Shown in pieces: positions 1 through 5,020 of a DNA stretch of 5,046 nt. Source of the stretch: Cacconaster sp964598495 (GTDB taxonomy: Bacteria; Bacteroidota; Bacteroidia; Bacteroidales; UBA932); contig CAZRBY010000045.1 in the NCBI GenBank assembly GCA_964598495.1, positions 1-5,046 of the forward strand, read 5' to 3'. Each line of letters begins with the position of its first letter. The first letter of the stretch is position 1. A model generated the notes under the pieces. It ran no database searches. It saw nothing but the letters and a program-made list of their open reading frames with translations, and was not told the DNA's origin. The position numbers and the translations under genes are program-made.

Positions 1-61
1 GCTGGCAGCGCACCCGAAAGTTGTCAAAGATGGATACTGCGCTTTCGGGTGCGCTGCCAGC
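1..61. repeat. Perfect 20-bp inverted repeat with 21-base spacer at window edge
   Basis: Bases 1-20 (GCTGGCAGCGCACCCGAAAG) are the exact reverse complement of bases 42-61, separated by 21 bases. The pairing stops sharply inside (base 21 is T, base 41 is G). It may continue outward to the left, since the left arm begins at base 1. The right arm is coding sequence of the serine recombinase remnant (A-L-S-G-A-L-P-A region), so the left arm is an inverted copy of part of that gene. Possible explanations are a rearrangement breakpoint, a recombination-site arm, or a fold-back chimera produced in amplification or assembly. The repeat itself is certain; its meaning is not. Confidence 0.9.
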
Positions 62-419
62 GTTGGAGAGGCCAAGATTGCGGGCTATGCTTGGGGCCGT
101 TCAAGAAGGCGATAAGGCTGTTGTGCTCCGGCTGGACAGGATCGCCAGGGACTTGTATCTTAGTTTGTGGGCCGAGAAAGAGATACGAAAGACTGGTGCA
201 GAGCTTATCAGTATAAGCGAGCCTTCTCGATGGAATGACCCAATGCAAAAGCTGCTGCTGAATACCATGCAAGTCACAAACGGATCTTTAACCGGGGAGC
301 CTTCTATTAAGGATTATATAGCTATTCGGGAGTTGAGGCAGAAGGGCAGCATGCCAAAATCCTTTGACTCAGGAGGACCAAATATATATCCCAAGCGGCA
401 AGAAGCCAGACCGCTTTAA
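21..419 (+). pseudogene. Serine recombinase (resolvase/invertase) remnant, truncated and degenerate
   Basis: The first ~85 residues look like the middle of a serine recombinase catalytic domain. An S-G...ERP segment with Arg17 corresponds to the conserved Arg after the SG motif, followed by a V-V-L-R-L-D-R-I-A-R-D stretch (R40 and R43 match the paired catalytic arginines of the resolvase family), G-A-E-L-I-S-I-S-E-P, and D-P-M-Q-K-L-L-L-N-T-M at the start of the long E helix. The N-terminal strand with the nucleophilic serine is absent. The frame is open leftward to base 3, but those codons come from the inverted-repeat arm and do not resemble recombinase. After about base 275 the expected 'EYER..I.eR' helix and zinc-ribbon or HTH region are not recognisable. 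Another frame (bases 403-459, reading KPDRFKKALALQDEASIKP, then stop) may be a shifted remnant of a C-terminal HTH. I read this as a dead mobile-element gene. The TTG start is nominal. Confidence 0.72.
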
Positions 420-506
420 GAAGGCTCTAGCCTTACAGGATGAAGCCTCAATTAAACCTTAATGCATAAGGCTTAATCCTTAATGGAGAGTTACCTTTTG
501 CATCTT
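420..506. other. Convergent spacer with short hairpins, possible weak terminator
   Basis: This 87-base AT-rich spacer lies between the recombinase remnant (+) and the 3' end of the large minus-strand gene. It holds two small perfect hairpins: AAGGC (421-425) with GCCTT (430-434), and CCTTA (457-461) with TAAGG (467-471). CCTTAATG also occurs twice (457-464 and 478-485). For the minus-strand gene the second hairpin lies about 35 bases past the stop codon, followed only by GGTTTAATT, so a role as terminator is possible but weak. No gene is visible here. Confidence 0.35.
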
Positions 507-2375
507 TCACCTGTTACTTTTTTTTATATACAATACCACAGCTTGCCGCGTGGTGCGCCGCCGCAATTTGGCTTTAAAAACAATAACCATTGCTGTTACA
601 AAGAGCATCGACTCAAATCCTGCGATAGTTGGTCTGTCCTCCGATTCTGACTCGACATTAGACTCAACCGTTAATACTAAGATCGCATCTAATTCAGGTA
701 ATTTTTCGTCTTCAAGATTTGCATAGTAATAGTAGACTTTGGCAGGAATAATATACGTTCCAACTTCATTTCCAACTATCTCTAGGGCTATTGTGGTACC
801 CTCGCCTGGGGCAAGTGACTCTGTGCTATGATATAGAGATCCACCATTCTTCACCCATGATCCATATATCGATATACCAGACGGAGGTGCTATAACCAGT
901 TGGACTGTAACATGCTCGGGGCTTGTCAAGGGATTTAGTACACTTAAAATGAAGATAGCATTATCTCCAATTTTTGAAATGTTGTTCGTGCTATAAAAGC
1001 TAACATCAGGTTTTGGCACAGCTTTTAAGGATATGAATTTCTTCGCACCGTATTTGCTTACCGGAATCTCAACGGGTCCTTCTGAGTAATATCCGGGTTT
1101 GTTTATCTTTACGCTGATGCTGCTTTCCTTTTCGCCCTCAAAGTTGACATCTCCATTGATATTTGTGGCACCTATAGTGTCCCCTTCGACAGACACTTCA
1201 GCATTGCTTATTGGCACTCCTGATTCTGAATTCACGGATAGCGTTATGGGCGCATATACCGATTCGAGATATAATGACATTACAAGTGGCTTGATATCGT
1301 AGTTGACCTTTACCTCTTTTTCTTTGCTTATGTAACCAGATCTGCTTGCTTTAAATATATGTTTTATTCCCTCAGTCACCTCAAATTTTAACTCACCACG
1401 AGAGTCCGTGCGTCCGACGTATTCGTTATCGACAAATATTTCTGCAAATTCTATTGGTTTAGAGCTCGTTTTATCCTTGACGACAACCGTTATATCAGCC
1501 AGAGATTCATTTCTGCTGGTCCATAAGATTTTTGAGATCATATTGTTTTGTTCATCTTCCTCTTTAATTAGATTTTTATAATTACTGTTAAACTTATCTC
1601 TATCTATATACGCAACAAGATTATGTTCCCCACCTTTGAAGCCTCTGTCTACGGTCCAATAAATCTCGACTGAGCCACTTTCATCTGGCGCGAGCAAACC
1701 GACATATGGCTTTTTTGTGACAAGCTCGTCGTCTACATAGAGCCAAATAGCGGTTTTCTCATCTGTACTTAGATGACCGGTATTAGAATAATCCACTGTG
1801 AATGTCACTGAATCTCCGTTGCTTATATCGACGGGATCCCATGAAATGTCCACTAACTTTAGGTCTGGTAAATTCTTGATAACGTAGAATGTTTCTGACA
1901 AACGGTTATTCAAATTATCACTTTCTTTTATGTAGTTTTTGCCCCCGCTCTTATCTTGGTTCACGTAGGCGGAAAAGGTATGTATTCCTTCTGCAACATT
2001 CTCTCCTACTTTCCATGCAATGGGAGGTGCATACTCGGATGATCCGGCATCCAAAGGCTTCAGATATTTCGTTTTCACAAGCTTGTCGTCCATATACAGG
2101 AAAACGGAAAACCCTTTGATTGTGGGGGCATTGCCATGATTCGCGCAAACTATGCTAATCGTCACTTCATCTCTTGTTTTCGGGCTCACGGGTTCCCAGC
2201 TTATGCTCTCCACCACTAGATCAGGTTTTTCATAGTTAGCGATTTCGGAGTTCAGATTACCTTGTGCAGTAACTACAAAGTAGCAGGCAATGACCAGAAC
2301 AGAAACCTGCATCAGGTACAAGCTACGGATCTTAATCCTTTTTTGGACTAATCCATCGAGATTGATACGGTTCAT
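507..2375 (-). CDS. Large membrane-anchored surface protein with CARDB and PEGA-like domains
   Basis: This is a 622-residue exported protein. Residues 1-18 are basic and residues 19-37 hydrophobic (signal peptide or anchor). Two tandem CARDB-like adhesion domains cover roughly 51-163 and 170-284; both open with PDL.....SW.PV and close with an acidic E..(E/N).NN..S segment, so they look like an internal duplication. Residues ~292-368 are PEGA-like (VDNEYVGRTDSRGELKF), and ~375-450 form a second carboxypeptidase-regulatory-like domain (P-I-S-N-A-E-V-S-V). Residues ~456-571 form a beta domain shared with the divergent neighbour's protein. The C-terminus has AGFE (585-588), a hydrophobic stretch 589-600 and KLRRR, resembling an archaeal PGF-CTERM signal with A in place of P, followed by an unusual extra tail of about 15 residues. 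The ATG is supported by GGAGG (2385-2389 on the complement, 9-base spacing). The expected role is cell-surface binding or adhesion; the ligand is unknown. The domain calls are by eye. Confidence 0.9.
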   Translation of the reverse strand: MNRINLDGLVQKRIKIRSLYLMQVSVLVIACYFVVTAQGNLNSEIANYEKPDLVVESISWEPVSPKTRDEVTISIVCANHGNAPTIKGFSVFLYMDDKLVKTKYLKPLDAGSSEYAPPIAWKVGENVAEGIHTFSAYVNQDKSGGKNYIKESDNLNNRLSETFYVIKNLPDLKLVDISWDPVDISNGDSVTFTVDYSNTGHLSTDEKTAIWLYVDDELVTKKPYVGLLAPDESGSVEIYWTVDRGFKGGEHNLVAYIDRDKFNSNYKNLIKEEDEQNNMISKILWTSRNESLADITVVVKDKTSSKPIEFAEIFVDNEYVGRTDSRGELKFEVTEGIKHIFKASRSGYISKEKEVKVNYDIKPLVMSLYLESVYAPITLSVNSESGVPISNAEVSVEGDTIGATNINGDVNFEGEKESSISVKINKPGYYSEGPVEIPVSKYGAKKFISLKAVPKPDVSFYSTNNISKIGDNAIFILSVLNPLTSPEHVTVQLVIAPPSGISIYGSWVKNGGSLYHSTESLAPGEGTTIALEIVGNEVGTYIIPAKVYYYYANLEDEKLPELDAILVLTVESNVESESEDRPTIAGFESMLFVTAMVIVFKAKLRRRTTRQAVVLYIKKSNR

Positions 2376-2384
2376 ATCTCCTAT

Positions 2385-2389
2385 CCTCC
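2385..2389 (-). promoter_or_regulatory. Shine-Dalgarno site of the large surface-protein gene
   Basis: The complement reads GGAGG nine bases before the ATG at 2375-2373. A second GGAG (complement of 2378-2381) sits only two bases from the ATG, too close to function. This fixes the start, since no competing in-frame start with a ribosome site was seen. Confidence 0.7.
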
Positions 2390-2413
2390 GATCTAGAGTT
2401 GACCTGTTTCAAA

Positions 2414-2425
2414 TGATCATATTAT
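2414..2425 (-). promoter_or_regulatory. Possible TATA region for the minus-strand gene
   Basis: The complement reads AACATAATATGATC, an AT-rich element about 45 bases before the start codon. Transcription starting about 25 bases downstream would give a leader of about 20 nt containing the GGAGG site. The match to the archaeal TATA consensus is modest. Another candidate lies further out (complement of ~2464-2475, ACTATACAC), so this is tentative. Confidence 0.3.
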
Positions 2426-2434
2426 GTTTGCCTC

Positions 2435-2510
2435 CTAAATGATACTTGCTGTAGAGTCCCGAATGTGTATAGTCCTGAAAAGTTTTGGGACTACATACTA
2501 AATGATGCTT
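2435..2510. repeat. Two 13-base direct repeats in the divergent intergenic region
   Basis: CTAAATGATACTT at 2435-2447 and CTAAATGATGCTT at 2498-2510 match in 12 of 13 positions, with starts 63 bases apart (about six helical turns). They bracket the AGTCC motif cluster. They could be paired regulator sites or the footprint of a small duplication. Confidence 0.5.
2455..2493. promoter_or_regulatory. Candidate operator: three AGTCCYRAA-like motifs, two as a dyad
   Basis: AGTCCCGAAT (2455-2464, +), AGTCCTGAAA (2471-2480, +) and AGTCCCAAAA (complement of 2492-2483) are variants of one motif. The last two face each other and form an imperfect 24-bp dyad (2470-2493) in which 9 of 12 half-site positions match. 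The first two are 16 bases apart. The cluster lies between the two divergent genes, 27 bases before the plus-strand TATA box, where an archaeal activator or repressor could control both directions. The winged-helix protein of the operon is a natural candidate binder, but nothing in the sequence proves it. Confidence 0.45.
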
Positions 2511-2519
2511 CCCACAAGA

Positions 2520-2527
2520 TTTAAATA
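2520..2527 (+). promoter_or_regulatory. Archaeal TATA box for the plus-strand operon
   Basis: TTTAAATA matches the archaeal TATA consensus and is preceded by purine-containing CACAAGA, compatible with a BRE. Transcription would begin around 2549-2553, leaving about ten bases before the ATG at 2562, and no Shine-Dalgarno site is present. The first gene is therefore likely translated from a very short leader or leaderless. Confidence 0.7.
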
Positions 2528-2561
2528 CGATAAAACCGTAATATTACGTTAGTTGGTGTGT

Positions 2562-3248
2562 ATGAAAACGAAGACTCTTGAGGTAATCCTAATGTTGGCT
2601 ATATTGGCTCCGTCTTTGGCAGCAGGAGCCATTGGCAACGAAGCTAGTTTCGCATATGAGAAGGCAAGCATTACTCCCAACGGAACAATTCGCGAGAATG
2701 TATCTTCAGAAGAGCCAATTTCTCAAACGACATTATCTGTTGCTCAGACAGGATCATTCAGGATTGCACCCGTGGTGAAAGTTAGACCTGCAAATGATGT
2801 TGTAGAGAAAGGCACTCCCGGATTGGTAGAGTTTTATTTCAGTAATCCGACTCTTAATGACATATCCTTAACCGCAGATGTTTATGTTTCTGTTCCATCT
2901 GGACTGCATGTCAGCGGAGAAGGATTCTCAGCAGGAGGTGCTGCAGGAGACGTCCATGGAAATTTCATAGTTCCTCCTGGAAGCGACAGGACTGTTTACA
3001 TGGACGTAATCGGGGAGAAAACGGGTCAATACATCGTGCATGCTGAAGTAATGTACTATCCCCAAAATGAAAAAGACAACTATCAGCAATTGAGCTTGAC
3101 TCATCCTTTTACAGTGGCAAAAGGTACACCAGACCTTAATACCGGTCTTGACCTTACATGGATAATATTTGTAGTCGTGTTTCTTGGTGGAATAGCAATC
3201 ATATTCGCCGTCAGGAGAAGATCCTTAGTCAAAATAGAGGAAGATTAG
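2562..3248 (+). CDS. Membrane-anchored surface protein with one beta-sandwich ectodomain
   Basis: This 228-residue protein has a signal peptide at 1-21 (hydrophobic core LEVILMLAILAPSLAA), a low-complexity Ser/Thr-rich linker to ~66, an Ig-like beta domain at ~68-187, and a membrane helix at ~198-217 followed by RRR and a short acidic cytoplasmic tail. The ectodomain aligns by eye with residues 456-571 of the divergently transcribed 622-residue protein: both have a P-S-G turn before a strand, a P-G-x-x-x-T segment, then G-(Q/T)-Y-I-(V/I)-x-x-(A)-(E/K)-V-x-Y-Y and an E-K motif before the last strand. In both, this domain directly precedes the membrane segment. The ATG at 2562 was chosen because it begins a standard signal peptide; in-frame TTG (2553) and GTG (2556) would add MVC and sit at the predicted transcript start. 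It is probably the first gene of the operon. Its molecular role is unknown. Confidence 0.88.
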   Translation: MKTKTLEVILMLAILAPSLAAGAIGNEASFAYEKASITPNGTIRENVSSEEPISQTTLSVAQTGSFRIAPVVKVRPANDVVEKGTPGLVEFYFSNPTLNDISLTADVYVSVPSGLHVSGEGFSAGGAAGDVHGNFIVPPGSDRTVYMDVIGEKTGQYIVHAEVMYYPQNEKDNYQQLSLTHPFTVAKGTPDLNTGLDLTWIIFVVVFLGGIAIIFAVRRRSLVKIEED

Positions 3249-3254
3249 AGGTGA
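3248..3254 (+). promoter_or_regulatory. Ribosome binding site GAGGTGA deciding a TTG start
   Basis: GAGGTGA is a seven-base match to the archaeal anti-SD complement and overlaps the last base of the preceding stop codon. It stands 7 bases before TTG at 3262 but 13 bases before the ATG at 3268. The spacing therefore favours the TTG, although codon preference favours the ATG. Confidence 0.6.
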
Positions 3255-3261
3255 CTGACCT

Positions 3262-3912
3262 TTGGGTATGAAAATCAGCATAAATGGTGAAAGCGAAATC
3301 ATAATCAAGAGAAAAAAACGTGGTAATAAGACAAAGCTCGCCTCAGAACAAGCACAGGTGATTGACTCGTTCGGCTCGAAGACTAGGCGGTGTACTTTAT
3401 CTTTTTCTAAGAGCATCATCGAGCCGATGGAGATCAGGACGGAGGGAGTCTTCCGCCCCCGGATGCAAGATGTCGAAACAGCTTATGGCATAAGCGGAGA
3501 CGAGATCCTCGATATGTTTCATAAATTCACTTCCAGCGAGGTGATTCGTGAGGCAACACCCTCAGCTATTTATACTACCACGGAAAGCAAAATAGAGTAT
3601 ATATGGGAGGAGAGAGGCGAAAGTCCGAAAATGGTGGTGGACGTGCATACTCATCCTGGGGGCATCGCTGAACTCTCGGAGGAAGACAGGAGTACCATGA
3701 AAAGGATTGCCCATGTGTTTAAAGAAAAAATGTCAGGAACTAAGATCCTTTTTGGAGTTCATGCCGTTTCCGATGAAAAGGAGATGGGTAAAAGGATCAA
3801 ACCGGAAGCAATGGGCAACAGGATAAAGTGGAGGTCACTTACACGAGAGCATGAAATTGCCTTTTATGATGAATATTCCAGGCCATTGGATGTGATAATA
3901 CGGGAGCCATAG
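3262..3912 (+). CDS. JAB/MPN+ (JAMM) metalloprotease-like protein
   Basis: This is a 216-residue soluble protein. The JAMM zinc signature is complete: H129-T-H131, seven residues, S139, two residues, D142 (HTHPGGIAELSEED), preceded by the hydrophobic strand MVVDV that normally leads into it. Known JAMM proteins use H-x-H and D to bind zinc, with an upstream Glu activating water, to remove ubiquitin-like modifiers or cut other peptide and isopeptide bonds. A candidate Glu is E61 in RTEGVF, but E93 or others cannot be excluded. A basic N-terminal extension (KRKKRGNKTK, 16-25) precedes the domain, and no signal peptide is seen, so it acts in the cytoplasm. It starts 13 bases after the membrane-protein gene. 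TTG is chosen from the ribosome site; ATG at 3268 would shorten it by two residues. The substrate is unknown; no ubiquitin-like or E1-like gene is in view. Family call strong, activity inferred. Confidence 0.85.
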   Translation: MGMKISINGESEIIIKRKKRGNKTKLASEQAQVIDSFGSKTRRCTLSFSKSIIEPMEIRTEGVFRPRMQDVETAYGISGDEILDMFHKFTSSEVIREATPSAIYTTTESKIEYIWEERGESPKMVVDVHTHPGGIAELSEEDRSTMKRIAHVFKEKMSGTKILFGVHAVSDEKEMGKRIKPEAMGNRIKWRSLTREHEIAFYDEYSRPLDVIIREP

Positions 3913-3953
3913 AAGAGCTTTTCGAGATTCTAAAGAAGCAAGAGGATGGTGAA

Positions 3954-4394
3954 ATGATAGCCCTATTCCTCCTGGATTATTTGTATGACGAGAAAAACCA
4001 AGGCGTATTACTGTCCACACTGTCTTCTTTGAGAGGAGAAATTCTCAGATCCAAGCAGATAAAATTAACTCCAGCAGAGCAGGAAGCCTTCAATCTTGTC
4101 ATGGAGAAAGGTCTTGTTACCTTTGAGGACATTTCGCAATTGTCGGATAGGTTTGCAAGTTTCAAGCACAAAAGCCATACCAGCGTGATCATGAATTCCC
4201 TTTTGGAGAAGAGCATAATCGGCAGAATTAAGAAAGAGAAAGAGACCTTTTACGTTACACCTAAGGAGGCTGTGATGTGGGCTTTGAAGGAGGTACACAA
4301 AATGCCCACAGAGGCAGATCCCAAGGAGATATCAGATCTAACGGGGTTGTCTATTATTAGAATTTTAGATGTGTTAGCGGAATTGGTGATTTGA
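3954..4394 (+). CDS. Winged-helix DNA-binding-like protein
   Basis: This 146-residue protein has no signal peptide or membrane helix. Residues ~38-115 read like a winged helix: LTPAEQEAFNLVMEKGLVTFEDI (helices 1-2), SHTSVIMNSLLEKSIIGRI as a recognition helix, then the wing KKEKETFYVTPKEA. Residues ~118-146 (PKEISDLTGLSIIRILDVLAELVI) look like part of a second HTH or dimerisation helix. I infer transcription regulation, with the divergent intergenic motif cluster a plausible target. The ATG has GAGG at 3942-3945 with 8-base spacing. Oddly, its frame stays open back to 3873 and the bases just before the ATG read as a protein-like amphipathic stretch (EELFEILKKQEDGE), although no ATG, GTG or TTG lies there in frame. 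The true N-terminus may therefore be longer, by a rare start codon or a frameshift from the JAMM gene. The last base of its stop codon is the first base of the next gene's ATG. Confidence 0.8.
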   Translation: MIALFLLDYLYDEKNQGVLLSTLSSLRGEILRSKQIKLTPAEQEAFNLVMEKGLVTFEDISQLSDRFASFKHKSHTSVIMNSLLEKSIIGRIKKEKETFYVTPKEAVMWALKEVHKMPTEADPKEISDLTGLSIIRILDVLAELVI

Positions 4395-4912
4395 TGAAAG
4401 ATTTATGGAAGGGTATTTTAATCGCCTGTTTGCTAGTTGCTTCGTCATGCCCAGTAATGGGTGAAGTTACAAAATTGACCATAAATAGCGACTCGTCTTG
4501 GAAATGCATTAACTTTGAGAACGAGGGATGGACTTCTGAGGACTATGATGATTCATGGTGGGAATCTGCAAAAACAGGCTACGGTAACGTAATTGAAGAG
4601 AGTTGGAATATCGGATATCCAACCGAAATTGTACCTAAGATAGTATTTTACAGAAAAAGTTTTGAGATAGATGGAAGCGATATCCTTAATGGAGTGTTAT
4701 ATACAGGATTATATGATGATGGCGGAAATATTGAACTCTATGTAAATGATCAGCGCGTGGGTGATGTGACAGCCAAGACACGTGAACCTGAACAGATAGA
4801 TATCACTTCCTTTCTTCACCCGGGGACCAATGTCTTCGCGGCGAAAGTTTCTATAGTAGATAATTGGGGGTGGGCACTAACCAGCGCGATCAGATACGAT
4901 AAAGAAACATGA
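4394..4912 (+). CDS. Small secreted protein with galactose-binding-like domain
   Basis: This 172-residue protein has a signal peptide at 1-23 (KGILIACLLVASSCPVMG, likely cleaved after G23). The rest fits one jelly-roll beta-sandwich of the galactose-binding-like class found in glycoside hydrolases and carbohydrate-binding modules: W46 and the DYDDSWWESAK segment (50-60), the IVFYRKSFEI strand (83-92), LYDDGGNIELYVNDQRVG (106-123) with the usual acidic pair before the 'vyvNg' strand, DITSFLHPGTNVFA (136-149), and a final aromatic strand. No catalytic domain, C-terminal membrane segment or sorting signal follows, so it is predicted to be secreted and to bind glycan or another surface protein. 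Its ATG overlaps the preceding stop by one base (TGATG), with GGTGA at 4385-4389, implying translational coupling. An in-frame TTG three bases earlier is less likely. Cys19 does not form a good lipobox. Confidence 0.85.
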   Translation: MKDLWKGILIACLLVASSCPVMGEVTKLTINSDSSWKCINFENEGWTSEDYDDSWWESAKTGYGNVIEESWNIGYPTEIVPKIVFYRKSFEIDGSDILNGVLYTGLYDDGGNIELYVNDQRVGDVTAKTREPEQIDITSFLHPGTNVFAAKVSIVDNWGWALTSAIRYDKET

Positions 4913-4947
4913 TCGTCTAAATATATTTGCACGAAATAACCCATATC

Positions 4948-4978
4948 TTGCAGATAAGTATAATCTGCAATTTTTCTT
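4948..4978 (+). terminator. Hairpin plus T-run terminator ending the operon
   Basis: TTGCAGAT (4948-4955) and ATCTGCAA (4963-4970) form a perfect 8-bp stem with a 7-base loop, followed at once by TTTTTCTT and, a few bases later, another five T's. It lies 36 bases after the stop codon of the galactose-binding-like gene. Archaeal termination relies mainly on the T-run, so the signal is credible either way. Confidence 0.7.
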
Positions 4979-5006
4979 ACTATTTTTGTTACCATTTAAA
5001 CCACAA

Positions 5007-5020
5007 GGCAATATTATAAA
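5007..5020 (+). promoter_or_regulatory. Possible promoter for a gene beyond the right edge
   Basis: An AT-rich ATTATAAA (5013-5020) after a purine-containing AAGGCA resembles a TATA/BRE pair, and ATTTAAA (4994-5000) is another candidate. Transcription from the first would begin near the window end. No coding sequence is visible between 4913 and 5046. Confidence 0.25.

Noticed and set aside
1..61. Rho-independent-style terminator at the left edge
   Set aside because: The stem is long, but no T-run follows and the right arm is recombinase coding sequence.
24..272. 82-residue minus-strand ORF opposite the recombinase remnant
   Set aside because: The plus strand carries clear recombinase motifs here, and the minus-strand translation shows no domain-like pattern or ribosome site.
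1951..2148. Minus-strand 65-residue ORF and plus-strand ORF 1889-2119 inside the large surface gene
   Set aside because: Both overlap the CARDB domains of the 622-residue protein, whose reading frame is clearly the coding one.
2435..2510. CRISPR-like repeats
   Set aside because: Only two imperfect 13-base copies with one 50-base interval; repeats are too short and too few, and no cas gene is near.
3873..3912. Programmed -1 frameshift with classic slippery heptamer joining JAMM and winged-helix genes
   Set aside because: No X-XXY-YYZ heptamer is present in the 40-base overlap, so only a rare start, sequence error or evolutionary change is kept as a possibility.
3977..4298. Minus-strand ORFs opposite the winged-helix gene
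   Set aside because: They are composition shadows; the plus strand has the recognisable winged-helix pattern and operon spacing.
4394..4470. Lipoprotein signal in the galactose-binding-like protein (Cys19)
   Set aside because: The residues before Cys19 (V-A-S-S) lack the usual Leu at -3 and small Ala/Gly pair, and a better signal peptidase site follows at G23.
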